The notes below the pieces were generated by a model. It did no database searches and was not told where the DNA came from. It was given only the letters and a program-made list of their open reading frames with translations. A program made the translations under genes and the position numbers. Positions 1 to 9,049 of a stretch of 64,000 nt of DNA are shown piece after piece; positions within the stretch are counted from its first letter, which is position 1; each line of letters starts with the position of its first letter. The stretch is from contig NZ_JAJOZK010000006.1 of NCBI RefSeq assembly GCF_022419185.1, positions 102,900 to 166,899 on the forward strand, in the 5' to 3' direction. The DNA comes from Thermomonas flagellata (GTDB lineage Bacteria > Pseudomonadota > Gammaproteobacteria > Xanthomonadales > Xanthomonadaceae).

Positions 1-116
1 CCGACCTGGTCGCCGCGCTGTGCCGGCGCCTGCTCGACGGCGGCGCGCCCGCCCTGCATTTCTATACGCTGAACCTGGCCCGGCCGACCCTGGCGGTGCT
101 GGCGCGCCTGCAGTGA
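1..116 (+). CDS. metF: Methylenetetrahydrofolate reductase, C-terminal end (partial)
   Basis: Only the last 37 codons are in the window, read from base 3 to the TGA at 114-116. The stretch GGAPALHFYTLN is the conserved C-terminal strand of the MetF TIM barrel, which in the family reads G-x-P-x-LHFYTLN. MetF reduces 5,10-methylenetetrahydrofolate to 5-methyltetrahydrofolate with FAD, supplying the methyl group for methionine synthesis. The rest of the gene lies upstream of the window, so start, FAD site and promoter cannot be judged. The assignment rests on this short motif. Confidence 0.75.
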   Translation, partial: DLVAALCRRLLDGGAPALHFYTLNLARPTLAVLARLQ

Positions 117-161
117 CCGCCGCCGCAGTCCGCGCGCGCGCCGGCGCGTAAGCTTGCGCGG

Positions 162-746
162 ATGCGCCCGCTCCCACGCTTCCTGCCCGCCATGCTGCTG
201 GCCGTCCTCGCGCTGCCATGGGCGTGGCCGGCCTCGGCCCAGGTCCGCCGCTGCGTGCAGGCCGACGGCACCGAGGTCTATACCGACCGCGCCTGCGAGG
301 CGATCGGCGCGCGCGAGCGCCTGCCGCCGGCGCCGCCGCGCGGCGGCGATGCGGCCACCGGCGTGCGCCCGACCTGCGCACGCAGCGTGGAGGACCTGGC
401 CTATGCGGTGCAGGAGGCGCTGCAGGCGGGGGATGCCAACCGCCTCGCCGCCTGGTACGACTGGAGCGGGATGCGCACCGCCGACGGCTACCGGCTGATG
501 GAGCGGCTGCAGGCGATCGCCGCGCGGCCGCTGGTGGACGTGCAGCCGGCCTACGCCGTACCGCCCGCGGACGCGCCGCTGCCGGCGCCGGCCGCCGAAT
601 CGGGCGCCCCCGCGCCGGCCGCACCGCCGCCGCCCCCGCGCCTGCGCGGGTTGCAGGTGGAGCAGACCCTGGCCGACGGCCACACCCCGAGCCGGGTGCT
701 GTTCGGCCTCAGCCGCCGCTACGGCTGCTGGTGGATCCGCCTCTGA
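162..746 (+). CDS. Secreted DUF4124-type protein
   Basis: A 194-aa exported protein of unknown function. A signal peptide covers about residues 1-26, with a hydrophobic core and an ASA-Q cleavage site. Right after it, residues 27-50 read RRCVQADGTEVYTDRAC, the pattern of the DUF4124 domain: a Cys, then D-G-x-x-x-Y-(S/T)-D-x-x-C, probably one disulfide. The middle (about 130-165) is Ala/Pro-rich linker. The C-terminal segment ends with the aromatic motif RRYGCWWIRL. DUF4124 proteins are common periplasmic proteins of proteobacteria with no established role. It follows metF by 45 bp and precedes ilvE by 72 bp on the same strand. ATG 162 is chosen because it opens directly into the signal peptide. 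Confidence 0.75.
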   Translation: MRPLPRFLPAMLLAVLALPWAWPASAQVRRCVQADGTEVYTDRACEAIGARERLPPAPPRGGDAATGVRPTCARSVEDLAYAVQEALQAGDANRLAAWYDWSGMRTADGYRLMERLQAIAARPLVDVQPAYAVPPADAPLPAPAAESGAPAPAAPPPPPRLRGLQVEQTLADGHTPSRVLFGLSRRYGCWWIRL

Positions 747-818
747 CCTGCGCGAACAAGGCACGCCGCCACGCTTGCGGCACAATGGGCGCTTTCGGCA
801 GCGACGCGGAGCGGCGGC

Positions 819-1736
819 ATGCACTACCCCGACTGGATCTGGCACAACGGCGCGATCAAGCCCTGGGCCGAGGCGACTACCCACGTGATGGCGCACGCCC
901 TGCACTACGGCTCCTCGGTGTTCGAGGGCATCCGCTGCTACGACACCGCGCGCGGCCCGGCGATCTTCCGCCTGAGCGACCACAACCGGCGCCTGTTCGC
1001 CTCCGCCAAGATCCACGAGATCGCGATCCCCTACTCGCTGGAGCAGATCAACGCGGCCTGCCGCGAGGTGATCCGCGCCAACGGCTACGCCACCGACTAC
1101 CTGCGCCCGGTCGCGTTCCGCGGCCTCGGCGGGCTGGGGCTGTCGGCCGACACCCCGGTGGACGTGGCGGTGGCCAGCTGGAAAATGGGCAAGTACCTCG
1201 GCGAGGGCGTGCTCGAGACCGGCATCGACGCCTGCGTATCGAGCTGGCAGCGGTTCGCGCCGAACACCATCCCGGCCGGTGCCAAGGCCGGCGGCAACTA
1301 CCTCTCCGGCAGCTTGGTCGCGCGCGAGGCGCGCCGGCTCGGGTTTGGCGAGGGCATCGCACTGGCCGCCAGCGGCCTGCTCAGCGAGGGCGCCGGCGAG
1401 AACCTGTTCCTGGTGTTCGACGGCGCGCTGCACACCCCGCCAGTCAGCGCCGCGCTGCTCAACGGCATCACCCGCCACAGCCTGATCACGCTCGCCCGCG
1501 ACGCCGGCATCCCGGTGGTGGAGCGCGACCTGCCGCGCGAATACCTCTATCTGTGCGACGAGCTGTTCATGTGCGGCACCGCGGCGGAGATCACCCCGAT
1601 CCGCTCGGTGGACGGCCGCCAGATCGGCGACGGCAAGGCCGGCCCGCTCACCCGGCGCATGCAGGCGCTGTTCTTCGGACTGTTCGACGGCCGCACGCCG
1701 GACCGCTACGGCTGGCTGGAACCGGTCGACGCCTGA
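819..1736 (+). CDS. ilvE: Branched-chain amino acid aminotransferase
   Basis: A 305-aa fold-type IV PLP enzyme, the normal length for IlvE. It transfers amino groups between glutamate and the 2-oxo acids of leucine, isoleucine and valine. The N-terminus (WIWHNGAIKPW, then LHYGSSVFEGIRCY) is the family signature. The PLP lysine lies near residues 155-160 in GAKAGGNYL. SEGAGENLFLV binds the cofactor phosphate side, and MCGTAAEITPI is the conserved C-terminal motif. The 3' end overlaps the convergent histidine kinase gene by 31 bp, so the two transcripts run into each other. The start at 819 gives the standard MHYPDWIWHNG beginning. Confidence 0.93.
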   Translation: MHYPDWIWHNGAIKPWAEATTHVMAHALHYGSSVFEGIRCYDTARGPAIFRLSDHNRRLFASAKIHEIAIPYSLEQINAACREVIRANGYATDYLRPVAFRGLGGLGLSADTPVDVAVASWKMGKYLGEGVLETGIDACVSSWQRFAPNTIPAGAKAGGNYLSGSLVAREARRLGFGEGIALAASGLLSEGAGENLFLVFDGALHTPPVSAALLNGITRHSLITLARDAGIPVVERDLPREYLYLCDELFMCGTAAEITPIRSVDGRQIGDGKAGPLTRRMQALFFGLFDGRTPDRYGWLEPVDA

Positions 1737-3067
1737 GCCTGGGCAGCGCGCCCGGGCGCGAAGCGCAGGGTGGCGACCACGCCCTTCTCCGCGCCCGGCC
1801 GCACCTGCACGTCCCAGCCGTACAGCGCGCAGAGGCGGCGCACGATCGACAGGCCGATGCCGCCGCCCTGGGAAAGCCCGGCATGGGTGCCGCGGTAGCC
1901 GCGCTCGAACAGGCGCGCGGCGTCCTCGGCGCTCAGGCCCGGGCCGGAATCGACCACCTCCACCGCGGCGTCCAGCACCCGCACCACCACCGCGCCGCTG
2001 GGGGTGTACTTGACCGCGTTGCCGATCAGGTTGCCGAGCGCGACCGCCAGCACCGGTTCCGGCACCTCCACCGGCAGGCTCGGCCGCCCCTCCAGGCGCA
2101 GTTCCAGCGGCTTGCTGCCGAGCTGCGCGCGGTGGCTGTCGAGCAGCTGCTGGGCGACCTTGGCCGCGTCGCACTGGCCGACCCCGCGCTCGTTGCGCGA
2201 CAGCAGCAGCAGCGCGCCGATCAGGTCGCTGCACTGCTGCTCGGCGCGCTGGATGCGCAGCAGGCGCACGCGGGTGCGCTCGTCGAGGTCGGGCTTGGCC
2301 AGCAGCAGCTCGACCGCGCCGCGGATCACCGCCAGCGGGGTGCGCAGCTCGTGGCTGACGTCGGCGTTGAACTCGCGGTCGCGCTGCACGACCTCGGTCA
2401 GGCGCGCGGCATAGTCGTCCAGGGCGCGCGCCAGCTCGCCCACCTCGTCGTCGGCGAAATGCGGGGCCAGCGGCGCCGGCGCCGAGCTGGCGCCGGAGCG
2501 GCGCAGGCGCTGCGCCAGTTCGGTCACCGGGCTCATCACCCGCGACGCCGACCACCAGCCGATCAGCAGCGACAGCAGGGTGAACACGCCGACGCTGGCG
2601 ATCAGCGCATGCACCAGCTGGCGCTGGCTCTCGCGCTCCTCGGCGATGTCGTAGGCCAGGAAGAACCAGTAGTCCGGATCCTTGCGCACCGCCAGCTTGT
2701 AGGCGCGGGTCTGGTGGGTGACCGGGTCGCGCATGCTGATCTCGTGCACGCCGTTGGGCAAGTCGCGCCACTCCGGCGGCACCCGGTCCAGCTTGCGGGT
2801 GCTGAACTGGCGGCCCTGGATCTTCTCGAACGGGATGCCGACCGCGTTCGGGTTCAGGTAGAAGCCCTCGGCGAAGGCGTTGTTGTTCTTCTCCAGCGCG
2901 GCGCCGAGGACCTGGTTCTCGACCCGGTTGCGCAGGTACACGGTGGTGGCGGCGATCAGCGCGGTCAGCGCCAGCCCGAACACCGCGAACGACAGGATGA
3001 TGCGGGTGCGCAGGCGGCGGCGGACGCGCGCCGGGCGCCGCGCCGCGGGTGCCTCAGCCGTCGGCAT
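1706..3067 (-). CDS. Two-component sensor histidine kinase
   Basis: A 453-aa inner-membrane sensor kinase. Membrane segments at about 23-45 and 152-172 enclose a periplasmic sensor of roughly 105 residues with no recognisable domain. A HAMP linker follows at about 173-228. The HisKA box has the phosphoacceptor His at residue 239 (NADVSHELRTPLAV). The ATPase domain shows an N box (GNLIGNAVKYTP), G1 (VVDSGPGLS) and G2 (GGGIGLSIV). It overlaps the end of the response-regulator gene by 14 bp, so the pair is translationally coupled, regulator first. The partner is OmpR-type. I cannot name the stimulus. Its 3' end overlaps ilvE tail to tail. Confidence 0.9.
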   Translation of the reverse strand: MPTAEAPAARRPARVRRRLRTRIILSFAVFGLALTALIAATTVYLRNRVENQVLGAALEKNNNAFAEGFYLNPNAVGIPFEKIQGRQFSTRKLDRVPPEWRDLPNGVHEISMRDPVTHQTRAYKLAVRKDPDYWFFLAYDIAEERESQRQLVHALIASVGVFTLLSLLIGWWSASRVMSPVTELAQRLRRSGASSAPAPLAPHFADDEVGELARALDDYAARLTEVVQRDREFNADVSHELRTPLAVIRGAVELLLAKPDLDERTRVRLLRIQRAEQQCSDLIGALLLLSRNERGVGQCDAAKVAQQLLDSHRAQLGSKPLELRLEGRPSLPVEVPEPVLAVALGNLIGNAVKYTPSGAVVVRVLDAAVEVVDSGPGLSAEDAARLFERGYRGTHAGLSQGGGIGLSIVRRLCALYGWDVQVRPGAEKGVVATLRFAPGRAAQAQASTGSSQP

Positions 3068-3737
3068 CGGGCGGCGCGATCCGGTAGCCGATGCCGTGCC
3101 GGGTCTGGATCATCGGCTTGGCGAACGGCTTGTCGACCGCCGCGCGCAGGCCGTGGATGTGCACCCGCAGCGAGTCGGAGTCGGGCAGCTCCTCGCCCCA
3201 CACCCGGGTCTCCAGGTCCTGGCGGGTGACCACCGCCGGGGAGGCCTCCATCAGCGCCTGCAGGATCTTCAGCGCGGTGGGGTTCAGCTGCAGCAGGCGG
3301 CCCTCGCGGCGCACCTCCAGGGTGTCGAGGTTGTATTCCAGCTCGCCGACGGTGAGCACCCGCGCCTGCGGCCCGCGCGCGCGCCGCGCCAGCGCCTGCA
3401 GGCGCACGTCCACTTCCTGCAGCGCGAACGGCTTGATCAGGTAGTCGTCGGCCCCGGAATCGAAGCCGGACAGCTTGTTCTCGAGCGAGTCGCGCGCGGT
3501 CAGCATCAGCACCGGGGTCTGCTTGCGCGCCTCGTTGCGCAGCTTGCGGCAGACCTCCAGCCCGTCCATGCCCGGCAGGTTGAGGTCGAGCACGATCGCG
3601 TCGAAATCGTTGACCACCGCCAGGTGCAGCCCGGTCACCCCGTCCGCGGCGAAGTCTACGGTATGGCCGCGGTCCTCGAGGTAGTCGCCGAGGTTGGCGG
3701 CGATGTCGGCGTTGTCTTCGATCACCAGGATGCGCAT
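3054..3737 (-). CDS. OmpR-family response regulator
   Basis: A 227-aa regulator partnered with the kinase just downstream. The receiver domain (1-118) has the acidic pocket near residues 8-9 (VIEDNAD), the phosphorylated Asp at residue 51 (VLDLNLPGMDG), the Thr switch in LMLTARD and the Lys in DDYLIKPF. The DNA-binding domain (about 130-222) is a winged helix of the OmpR/PhoB type, ending in the wing QTRHGIGYRI. ATG 3737 is chosen because MRILVIEDN is the universal receiver start; the open frame runs further upstream but that extension has no similarity to receivers. Phosphorylation would promote dimerisation and promoter binding. Targets are not visible here. Confidence 0.92.
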   Translation of the reverse strand: MRILVIEDNADIAANLGDYLEDRGHTVDFAADGVTGLHLAVVNDFDAIVLDLNLPGMDGLEVCRKLRNEARKQTPVLMLTARDSLENKLSGFDSGADDYLIKPFALQEVDVRLQALARRARGPQARVLTVGELEYNLDTLEVRREGRLLQLNPTALKILQALMEASPAVVTRQDLETRVWGEELPDSDSLRVHIHGLRAAVDKPFAKPMIQTRHGIGYRIAPPDADG

Positions 3738-3867
3738 GGTCGGTCCTTGCAGGCGGCCCGGCCGGGCCGCGAGGCCCGCCCGCGCGGGATGCCCCCGATT
3801 CTGGCACAGCGCCGGGCGGCGGCGACATGCCCGCGCGCCTGTGCGCGGGCCGTGGCGCACGGGCCGA

Positions 3868-3901
3868 CAAACAAAGGCCCGGGCGCCTGCGCGCCCGGGC
3901 C
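3868..3901 (-). terminator. Rho-independent terminator after rimK
   Basis: A perfect 11-bp stem, GGCCCGGGCGC (3876-3886) with GCGCCCGGGCC (3891-3901), and a 4-nt loop. Read on the minus strand it is followed by TTTGTTTG, a short U-rich tail. It lies 87 bp beyond the rimK stop and upstream of the response-regulator start, so it should insulate the two-component genes from rimK transcription. Confidence 0.75.
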
Positions 3902-3987
3902 TAACACCATCGGAAGGATGGTCACTGCTGCCCTGCCGACGGCCCGGGGGAGTGGGCCTCGGCATGCACACGATGCGGCAGGCGCGA

Positions 3988-4905
3988 TTAAACGTCCGTA
4001 AAGCCCGCGTTCGCGGTTCGTTTGCGGCGCGCGCCGGCCAGCCCGGCGACGTAGTCCACGATGCAGCCGGCCACGTCGATCCCGGTCGCGGTCTCGATGC
4101 CTTCCAGCCCCGGCGAGGAATTGACCTCCAGCACCAGCGGGCCGCGCTGGCTGCGCAGCATGTCCACCCCGGCCACGCCGAGGCCGAGCACCGCCGCCGC
4201 GCGCACCGCAGTGGCCGCTTCCTCGCGGCTCAGGCGCGCCGCGCGCGCGGTGCCGCCGCGGTGCAGGTTGGAGCGGAAGTCGCCCTTGGCCGCCTGCCGG
4301 CGCATCGCCGCCACCACCCGCCCGCCGACCACGAAGCAGCGCAGGTCGGCGCCCTTGGCCTCGGCGATGAACTCCTGCACCAGGAAGTTGGCGTACAGCC
4401 CGCGCAGGGTCTCGATCGCCCCGCGCGAGGCGGACAGCTTCTCGGTCAGCATCACCCCCGCCCCCTGCGCGCCCTCGTTGAGCTTGATCACGTGCGGCGG
4501 CGGCCCGAGCATCGCCAGCAGGTCGGTGGTGTCGTCCGGGTTGTCGCCGAACACCGTGCGCGGCAGGCCGATGCCCTGCGCGGCCAGCAGCTGGTGCGCG
4601 TGCAGCTTGTCGCGCGCGCGCGCGATCGCGTCCGCGCTGCTCGGGGTGGCGCTGCCCATCAGCTCGAACTGGCGCAGCACCGCGCAACCGTAGCGGGTGA
4701 CCGAGGCGCCGATCCGCGGCACCACCGCCGCGTAGCCGGTCACCCGCGCGCCCTTGTAGTGCATCTCGAAGCCGTCCTCGCCGATCTTGAGGTAACAGCG
4801 CAAGGGATCGAGCACGCGCACGCTGTGCCCGCGCGCGCGCGCGGCCTCGGCCAGGCGGCGGGTCGAATACAGCTTGCCGTTGCGGGAGAGGATCGCCAGC
4901 TTCAT
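3988..4905 (-). CDS. rimK: RimK-type ATP-grasp glutamate ligase
   Basis: A 305-aa ATP-grasp enzyme. RimK proteins add glutamate residues to the C-terminus of ribosomal protein S6 or make poly-glutamate. The N-terminus [18 protein letters not shown] is the family start. The central ATP-binding lobe includes [17 protein letters not shown] and the C-terminal catalytic part has [13 protein letters not shown] (metal-binding Asn/Glu). ATG 4905 is chosen because it begins this conserved motif; the frame is open for 23 more codons upstream without similarity. It lies downstream of tRNA-Gly on the same strand, separated by a strong terminator. Assignment as rimK rather than another ATP-grasp ligase is by length and motif. 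Confidence 0.85.
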   Translation of the reverse strand: MKLAILSRNGKLYSTRRLAEAARARGHSVRVLDPLRCYLKIGEDGFEMHYKGARVTGYAAVVPRIGASVTRYGCAVLRQFELMGSATPSSADAIARARDKLHAHQLLAAQGIGLPRTVFGDNPDDTTDLLAMLGPPPHVIKLNEGAQGAGVMLTEKLSASRGAIETLRGLYANFLVQEFIAEAKGADLRCFVVGGRVVAAMRRQAAKGDFRSNLHRGGTARAARLSREEAATAVRAAAVLGLGVAGVDMLRSQRGPLVLEVNSSPGLEGIETATGIDVAGCIVDYVAGLAGARRKRTANAGFTDV

Positions 4906-4976
4906 CGCATCGCCTTGCGCCAGCAGCATCCGGCGCACGGGTTGCAGCCGCGTGAAGGCGCCCCCGGCCGGCATGG

Positions 4977-5002
4977 AAAAGGGCGGCCCCGGAGGGCCGC
5001 CC
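4977..5002 (-). terminator. Terminator of the tRNA-Gly transcript
   Basis: The stem GGGCGGCCC (4981-4989) pairs with GGGCCGCCC (4994-5002) around a 4-nt loop. On the minus strand it is followed by TTTT. It begins 10 bases after the tRNA 3' end, the usual place for a monocistronic tRNA terminator. Confidence 0.8.
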
Positions 5003-5011
5003 TTGCGGTCA

Positions 5012-5085
5012 TGGAGCGGGTGATGGGAATCGAACCCACGTTAGCAGCTTGGGAAGCTGCAGTTCTACCATTGAACTACACCCGC
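5012..5085 (-). tRNA. tRNA-Gly (anticodon CCC)
   Basis: The minus strand folds into a full cloverleaf: acceptor GCGGGTG/CACCCGC, D stem GTTC/GAAC, anticodon stem GCAGC/GCTGC with loop TTCCCAA (anticodon CCC, template bases 5051-5053), and T arm GTGGG-TTCGATT-CCCAT. The discriminator base is U and the terminal CCA (5012-5014) is encoded. It reads GGG codons, which are well used in this high-GC genome. A hairpin terminator follows directly. Confidence 0.95.
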
Positions 5086-5148
5086 GACGGGGCGAAGTCT
5101 AAGCCGGCGCTGGCCGCGCTGACAATCCGTCGGTGCCGGCTGCGGCCC

Positions 5149-7029
5149 TCAGAAGCGGCCGCCGACGGTCAGGTAGAAGCTGGCGTCGTTGCCGCCCTTC
5201 TGGCCGACCGTGAGCTGGCTGCCGGTCGCCACGTCCAGCCCCAGCACCCGGCTGCGCACGCCGTAGCTCAGGGTGGCGTAGGTGCGGTCGAACGGCTGCC
5301 CCGGGACCGCGTACGGCAGGGTGCCCGGCATCGACTGCGCCTGCGCGAACGCCTGCGCCGGGTTGGCCTTGAAGTCGTGGTCCCAGGTCAGCCGCGCATA
5401 CGGCACCAGGTCCTCGTGGATGGCGTAGCTCGCCTGCCAGCCGGCGCTGCCGATCAGCGAGTCCACCCGCTGCTTGGGATAGGCCAGCGAGGTGGACAGA
5501 GTGGGGTCGCTCTCGGCATAGCCGTCTACCGTGATCCGCTGCGCCAGCAGGCCGACCACCGGGCCGTGGCGGAACGCCCCCTGGCCGAACTCCCAGCCGG
5601 CATCGGCGCCGGCGCTGAGGTTGTCGCCGCCGGGCGAGCCGGAATGCACGCGCACCGCCTGGCCGAGGTTGACCTGCCGGCGCACGTCGTAGGACAGCTT
5701 GGTCCAGCTCAGCTGGGCGTCCGCCCACAGCGGGCCGGAGCGCCAGCCGAGGTAGCCGCCGAGGCTGGCGTCGCTCTGGCGGAACTTGCCGCGGCGCAGG
5801 CCGAAATCCTGGTCCTGGCGGCCATAGGCCACGAACCCGCCGTAGGCGAGGTTGCCGCTGCGCCAGCCGACCCCGAAGGTGCCGGCCGGGCCGATCCCGT
5901 CGTAGTGGAACGGCGCGCCGTAGCGCTGCTGCACGCCGGACAGGCTGCCCCACCAGCGCATGCCGTCGCCGTCCTGCGCCAGCAAGTCGGCGGTCGCGGC
6001 CTGCACCAGCTGCGCGCGCGCGCGCCCGGTGACCGCGGCCGAGTGCGGCAGCAGCGCGATCTGGCGCGGGCCCTCGATCACCGAGATCGCAAAATCCGCC
6101 AGCGCCCGCTGCGCCGCCGTGGTCGGGTGCACCCCGTCCGCGAACAGGTAGTTGGTCGCCCCGCCCGGCACCGTCGAGTACGGGTTGCAGAACAGCGAGG
6201 AGTCCCCGGCCGGGGCCGGCTGGCTGACGCAGGCCGGCGAGGTGACGTTGGTCAGGCCGAACGCAGCCGGGCTGGCCACCACCTCCTGCAGGAAGTGGAA
6301 GGTGTCCAGCGGGATCACCCGCAGGTTGGCCGAGGCCAGCGCGCCGAACAGGCCGCTGTTGTAGGTATTGGCCAGGGCGGTGCCCTGCGCCATGGCGGCG
6401 GCGCCGCCGGCGCGCGCCGACGGGGTCAGGCCGAGGTCGGGGATGTTCGGCACCAGGATGTACTGCGCACCGGCCTGGGTCAGCGCGCCGATCAGCCCGA
6501 CCTGGGCACTGACCGCACCGGAGATGATGCTCTGCGCCTGGCTCGGGTTGGCCTGCACCGCGAACAGGTCGTTGGCGCCGCCCCACACGGTGTACAGCGC
6601 GCCCGGATCGACCTTGTTGCCGGCCGCCAGGTAGGCCTGGTACTGCGCGGTCAGCGAGGGCGTGTAGCCGAGGCCGCCGACGTAGCTGGTGCCGTTGCGG
6701 GCGCCGCCGACCGCCCAGTTGTTGCCGGAGGCCGGGGTCGGGGTGGCGGTGGTGTTGCCGGTCCAGGCCGGCTGCGCGTTGCTGCCGTAGTAGTCGGCCA
6801 GGTACTGCGCCCAGACATAGCCGGGGTTGGTGGTGAACTGGCCGACCAGCGCGCCGTTCGGGCCGAGCATCTGGATCAGCATGGGGCGGAAGTAGCCGCC
6901 GTCGGTCAGGCTGTCGCCGAAGAAGATGGTCTTGGTGAACGGCGAGCGGTCGGCGGCCTGCGCCGCGAGGGGCAGCGCGGCGAGGGCGAGGGCGGCGGCC
7001 AGGGCAGTGCGCAGGAATCGGGGCTTCAT
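5149..7029 (-). CDS. Autotransporter GDSL esterase/lipase (EstA-like)
   Basis: A 626-aa type V secreted esterase. The signal peptide is about residues 1-25 (ending AAQAA). The passenger is an SGNH/GDSL hydrolase: block I FFGDSLTDGG holds the nucleophile Ser, block III lies around VWGGANDL, and block V ADGVHPT supplies the Asp and His. From about residue 345 the C-terminal half is an outer-membrane beta-barrel of the autotransporter type, with alternating aromatic strands and the terminal motif FYLTVGGRF ending in Phe. Such proteins stay anchored in the outer membrane with the esterase outside and act on short or medium acyl esters. ATG 7029 is chosen because it opens the signal peptide. The gene stands alone between tRNA-Gly and divergent thiS. 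Confidence 0.92.
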   Translation of the reverse strand: MKPRFLRTALAAALALAALPLAAQAADRSPFTKTIFFGDSLTDGGYFRPMLIQMLGPNGALVGQFTTNPGYVWAQYLADYYGSNAQPAWTGNTTATPTPASGNNWAVGGARNGTSYVGGLGYTPSLTAQYQAYLAAGNKVDPGALYTVWGGANDLFAVQANPSQAQSIISGAVSAQVGLIGALTQAGAQYILVPNIPDLGLTPSARAGGAAAMAQGTALANTYNSGLFGALASANLRVIPLDTFHFLQEVVASPAAFGLTNVTSPACVSQPAPAGDSSLFCNPYSTVPGGATNYLFADGVHPTTAAQRALADFAISVIEGPRQIALLPHSAAVTGRARAQLVQAATADLLAQDGDGMRWWGSLSGVQQRYGAPFHYDGIGPAGTFGVGWRSGNLAYGGFVAYGRQDQDFGLRRGKFRQSDASLGGYLGWRSGPLWADAQLSWTKLSYDVRRQVNLGQAVRVHSGSPGGDNLSAGADAGWEFGQGAFRHGPVVGLLAQRITVDGYAESDPTLSTSLAYPKQRVDSLIGSAGWQASYAIHEDLVPYARLTWDHDFKANPAQAFAQAQSMPGTLPYAVPGQPFDRTYATLSYGVRSRVLGLDVATGSQLTVGQKGGNDASFYLTVGGRF

Positions 7030-7188
7030 GGGGTTCCTCGGGTTGGGGCGCGGACGATACGACGGCGCATGGTGAAATGGTTTCATCGTTCCGTCATCGT
7101 CTCACGCTGCAGCGCGTCACGCCGCGCAGCGCCCCGCCCGGACGCGCAGGAGGCTGCCGGCGCGCGCCCGGCATGGGACAATCCGCGC

Positions 7189-7389
7189 ATGGAGATCGTG
7201 CTCAACGGACAGCCGCATCCGGTCGCTCCCGGCACCCGCGTGGCCGACCTGCTCGAACACACCGGCCTGGCCGGGCGGCGGGTCGCGGTCGAACTCAACG
7301 GGCGCATCCTCCCGCGCGCACAGCACGCCAGCCAGGTGCTGGCCGCCGGCGACCGGGTGGAGATCGTGCACGCGCTCGGCGGCGGCTGA
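7189..7389 (+). CDS. thiS: Sulfur carrier protein ThiS
   Basis: A 66-aa ubiquitin-fold protein ending in the required Gly-Gly (ALGGG). It begins [10 protein letters not shown], as ThiS proteins do, with strand [12 protein letters not shown] in the middle. The C-terminal glycine is adenylated and then thiocarboxylated, and it donates sulfur to ThiG for the thiazole ring of thiamine. It lies 70 bp ahead of thiG on the same strand, the usual pairing. I looked for a TPP riboswitch in the 159 bp before it and saw none of the conserved elements. Confidence 0.93.
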   Translation: MEIVLNGQPHPVAPGTRVADLLEHTGLAGRRVAVELNGRILPRAQHASQVLAAGDRVEIVHALGGG

Positions 7390-7459
7390 GCCGCGGCTGT
7401 CCGCCGGCGCGCATGCCCGGCGCACGCCGGCCGCGCGGCGCATGCGCGATAATCCGCGC

Positions 7460-8254
7460 ATGGACACCCCTTTCCCCCACGACCCGCTGGTGATCGCGGG
7501 CAAGGCCTATGCCTCGCGCCTGCTGACCGGCACCGGCAAGTTCAAGGACCTCGACGAGACCCGGCGCGCCACCGAGGCCGCCGGCGCCGAGATCGTCACC
7601 GTCGCGATCCGCCGCACCAACATCGGGCAGACCCCGGGCGAGCCCAACCTGCTCGACGTGCTGCCGCCGGACCGCTACACCCTGCTGCCGAACACCGCCG
7701 GCTGCTACAGCGCGGAGGACGCGGTGCGCACCTGCCGGCTCGCGCGCGAGCTGCTCGACGGCCACCCGCTGGTCAAGCTGGAGGTGATCGGCGATCCGCG
7801 CACGCTCTACCCGGACGTGGTGCAGACCCTGCGCGCGGCCGAGACCCTGGTGGCCGAGGGCTTCCAGGTGATGGCCTACACCAGCGACGACCCGGTGCTG
7901 TGCAAGCGCCTGGAGGAGATCGGCTGCGTGGCGGTGATGCCGCTGGCCGCGCCGATCGGCTCCGGGCTCGGCATCCAGAACCGCTACAACCTGCTGGAGA
8001 TCGTGGAGAACGCCCGGGTGCCGATCCTGGTGGACGCCGGGGTCGGCACCGCGTCGGATGCCAGCATCGCGATGGAGCTGGGCTGCGACGGGGTGCTGAT
8101 GAATACCGCGATCGCCGGCGCCGGCGACCCGGTGCGGATGGCGCACGCTATGCGGCTGGCGGTGGAGGCCGGCCGCCACGCCTTCCTCGCCGGGCGCATC
8201 CCGCGCAAGCGCTTCGCCAGCGCGTCCTCGCCGCTGGACGGAGTGATCGGCTGA
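7460..8254 (+). CDS. thiG: Thiazole synthase
   Basis: A 264-aa TIM-barrel enzyme. It condenses 1-deoxy-xylulose-5-phosphate, dehydroglycine and ThiS-bound sulfur into the thiazole phosphate of thiamine. Key motifs are LLTGTGKF with the N-terminal strand, the Lys of [15 protein letters not shown] that forms the Schiff base with the sugar, [10 protein letters not shown], and [11 protein letters not shown] with NTAIAGA at the phosphate-binding end. ATG 7460 (MDTPFP) is preferred to the upstream in-frame ATG at 7442, which lies in the spacer. trmB begins 2 bp after the stop, so the two are likely co-transcribed. Confidence 0.93.
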   Translation: MDTPFPHDPLVIAGKAYASRLLTGTGKFKDLDETRRATEAAGAEIVTVAIRRTNIGQTPGEPNLLDVLPPDRYTLLPNTAGCYSAEDAVRTCRLARELLDGHPLVKLEVIGDPRTLYPDVVQTLRAAETLVAEGFQVMAYTSDDPVLCKRLEEIGCVAVMPLAAPIGSGLGIQNRYNLLEIVENARVPILVDAGVGTASDASIAMELGCDGVLMNTAIAGAGDPVRMAHAMRLAVEAGRHAFLAGRIPRKRFASASSPLDGVIG

Positions 8255-8256
8255 CG

Positions 8257-8991
8257 ATGACCGACCCTGCGCGCAGCGACGGGCGCAAGGCCCCGCCCAA
8301 GCCCTACACCGTGGCCGACGGCGAGCGCCGGGTGCGCAGCTTCGTGCTGCGCCAGGGCCGCTTCACCGAGGCCCAGCAGCGCGCGTTCGCGCAGCTGTGG
8401 CCGCGCTACGGGCTGGACTACGCCGGCCGCCCGCGCGACCTCGACGCCGCGTTCGGGCGGCAGGCGCCGCGGGTGCTGGAGATCGGCTTCGGCAACGGCG
8501 AGGCGCTGCTGCACTCGGCACGCCAGGACCGCGCCCGCGACCACCTCGGGATCGAGGTGCATGCGCCCGGGGTCGGGCGCCTGCTCAACGCGTTGGCGCG
8601 CGAGGACCTCGGGCACGTGCGGGTCTACCACCACGACGCGGTGGAGGTGCTGCAGCACGAGATCGCGGACGGCGCGCTGGACGAGGTGCGGATCTACTTC
8701 CCCGACCCGTGGCACAAGAAGCGCCATCACAAGCGGCGGCTGGTCAACCCCGCGTTCGCCGCGCTGGTGGTGCGCAAGCTCGCGCCGGGCGGCCGCTTGC
8801 ACCTGGCCACCGACTGGGCCGACTATGCCGAGCAGATGTGGGACGTGCTCGACGCCACCGCCGGCCTGCGCAACCGCGCCGGCCCGCGCGGGCACGTGGC
8901 GCGCCCGGACTGGCGCCCGCAGACCCATTTCGAGGCGCGCGGCCGGCGCCTCGGGCACGGGGTGTGGGACCTGCTGTACGACCGCGCCTGA
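8257..8991 (+). CDS. trmB: tRNA (guanine-N7)-methyltransferase
   Basis: A 244-aa SAM-dependent Rossmann methyltransferase that makes m7G46 in the variable loop of tRNAs. The SAM site is [12 protein letters not shown], followed by LGIEVHAPG. The TrmB signature [18 protein letters not shown] (about residues 148-165) carries the catalytic Asp and basic RNA-binding residues. It sits 2 bp behind thiG, an order found in xanthomonads and related bacteria. The roughly 35-residue basic N-terminal extension ([20 protein letters not shown]) is usual for the family. Confidence 0.94.
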   Translation: MTDPARSDGRKAPPKPYTVADGERRVRSFVLRQGRFTEAQQRAFAQLWPRYGLDYAGRPRDLDAAFGRQAPRVLEIGFGNGEALLHSARQDRARDHLGIEVHAPGVGRLLNALAREDLGHVRVYHHDAVEVLQHEIADGALDEVRIYFPDPWHKKRHHKRRLVNPAFAALVVRKLAPGGRLHLATDWADYAEQMWDVLDATAGLRNRAGPRGHVARPDWRPQTHFEARGRRLGHGVWDLLYDRA

Positions 8992-9049
8992 GGCGGGCAT
9001 GGGCGCCGCCGCGGGGATCGGCCAGGACTAACGCGACCGGACGAGGGGG

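Noticed and set aside
218..3229. A 1003-codon plus-strand open frame across ilvE and the histidine kinase
   Set aside because: It is Arg/Gly/Pro-rich out-of-frame translation of high-GC genes; the real genes in other frames have clear families.
7030..7188. TPP riboswitch expected before thiS
   Set aside because: I looked for the conserved thi-box elements and found none in the spacer.
3694..7389. A 1231-codon plus-strand frame antisense to rimK and the esterase
   Set aside because: It crosses a tRNA and a terminator and is antisense to conserved genes; only its last 66 codons are real, as thiS.
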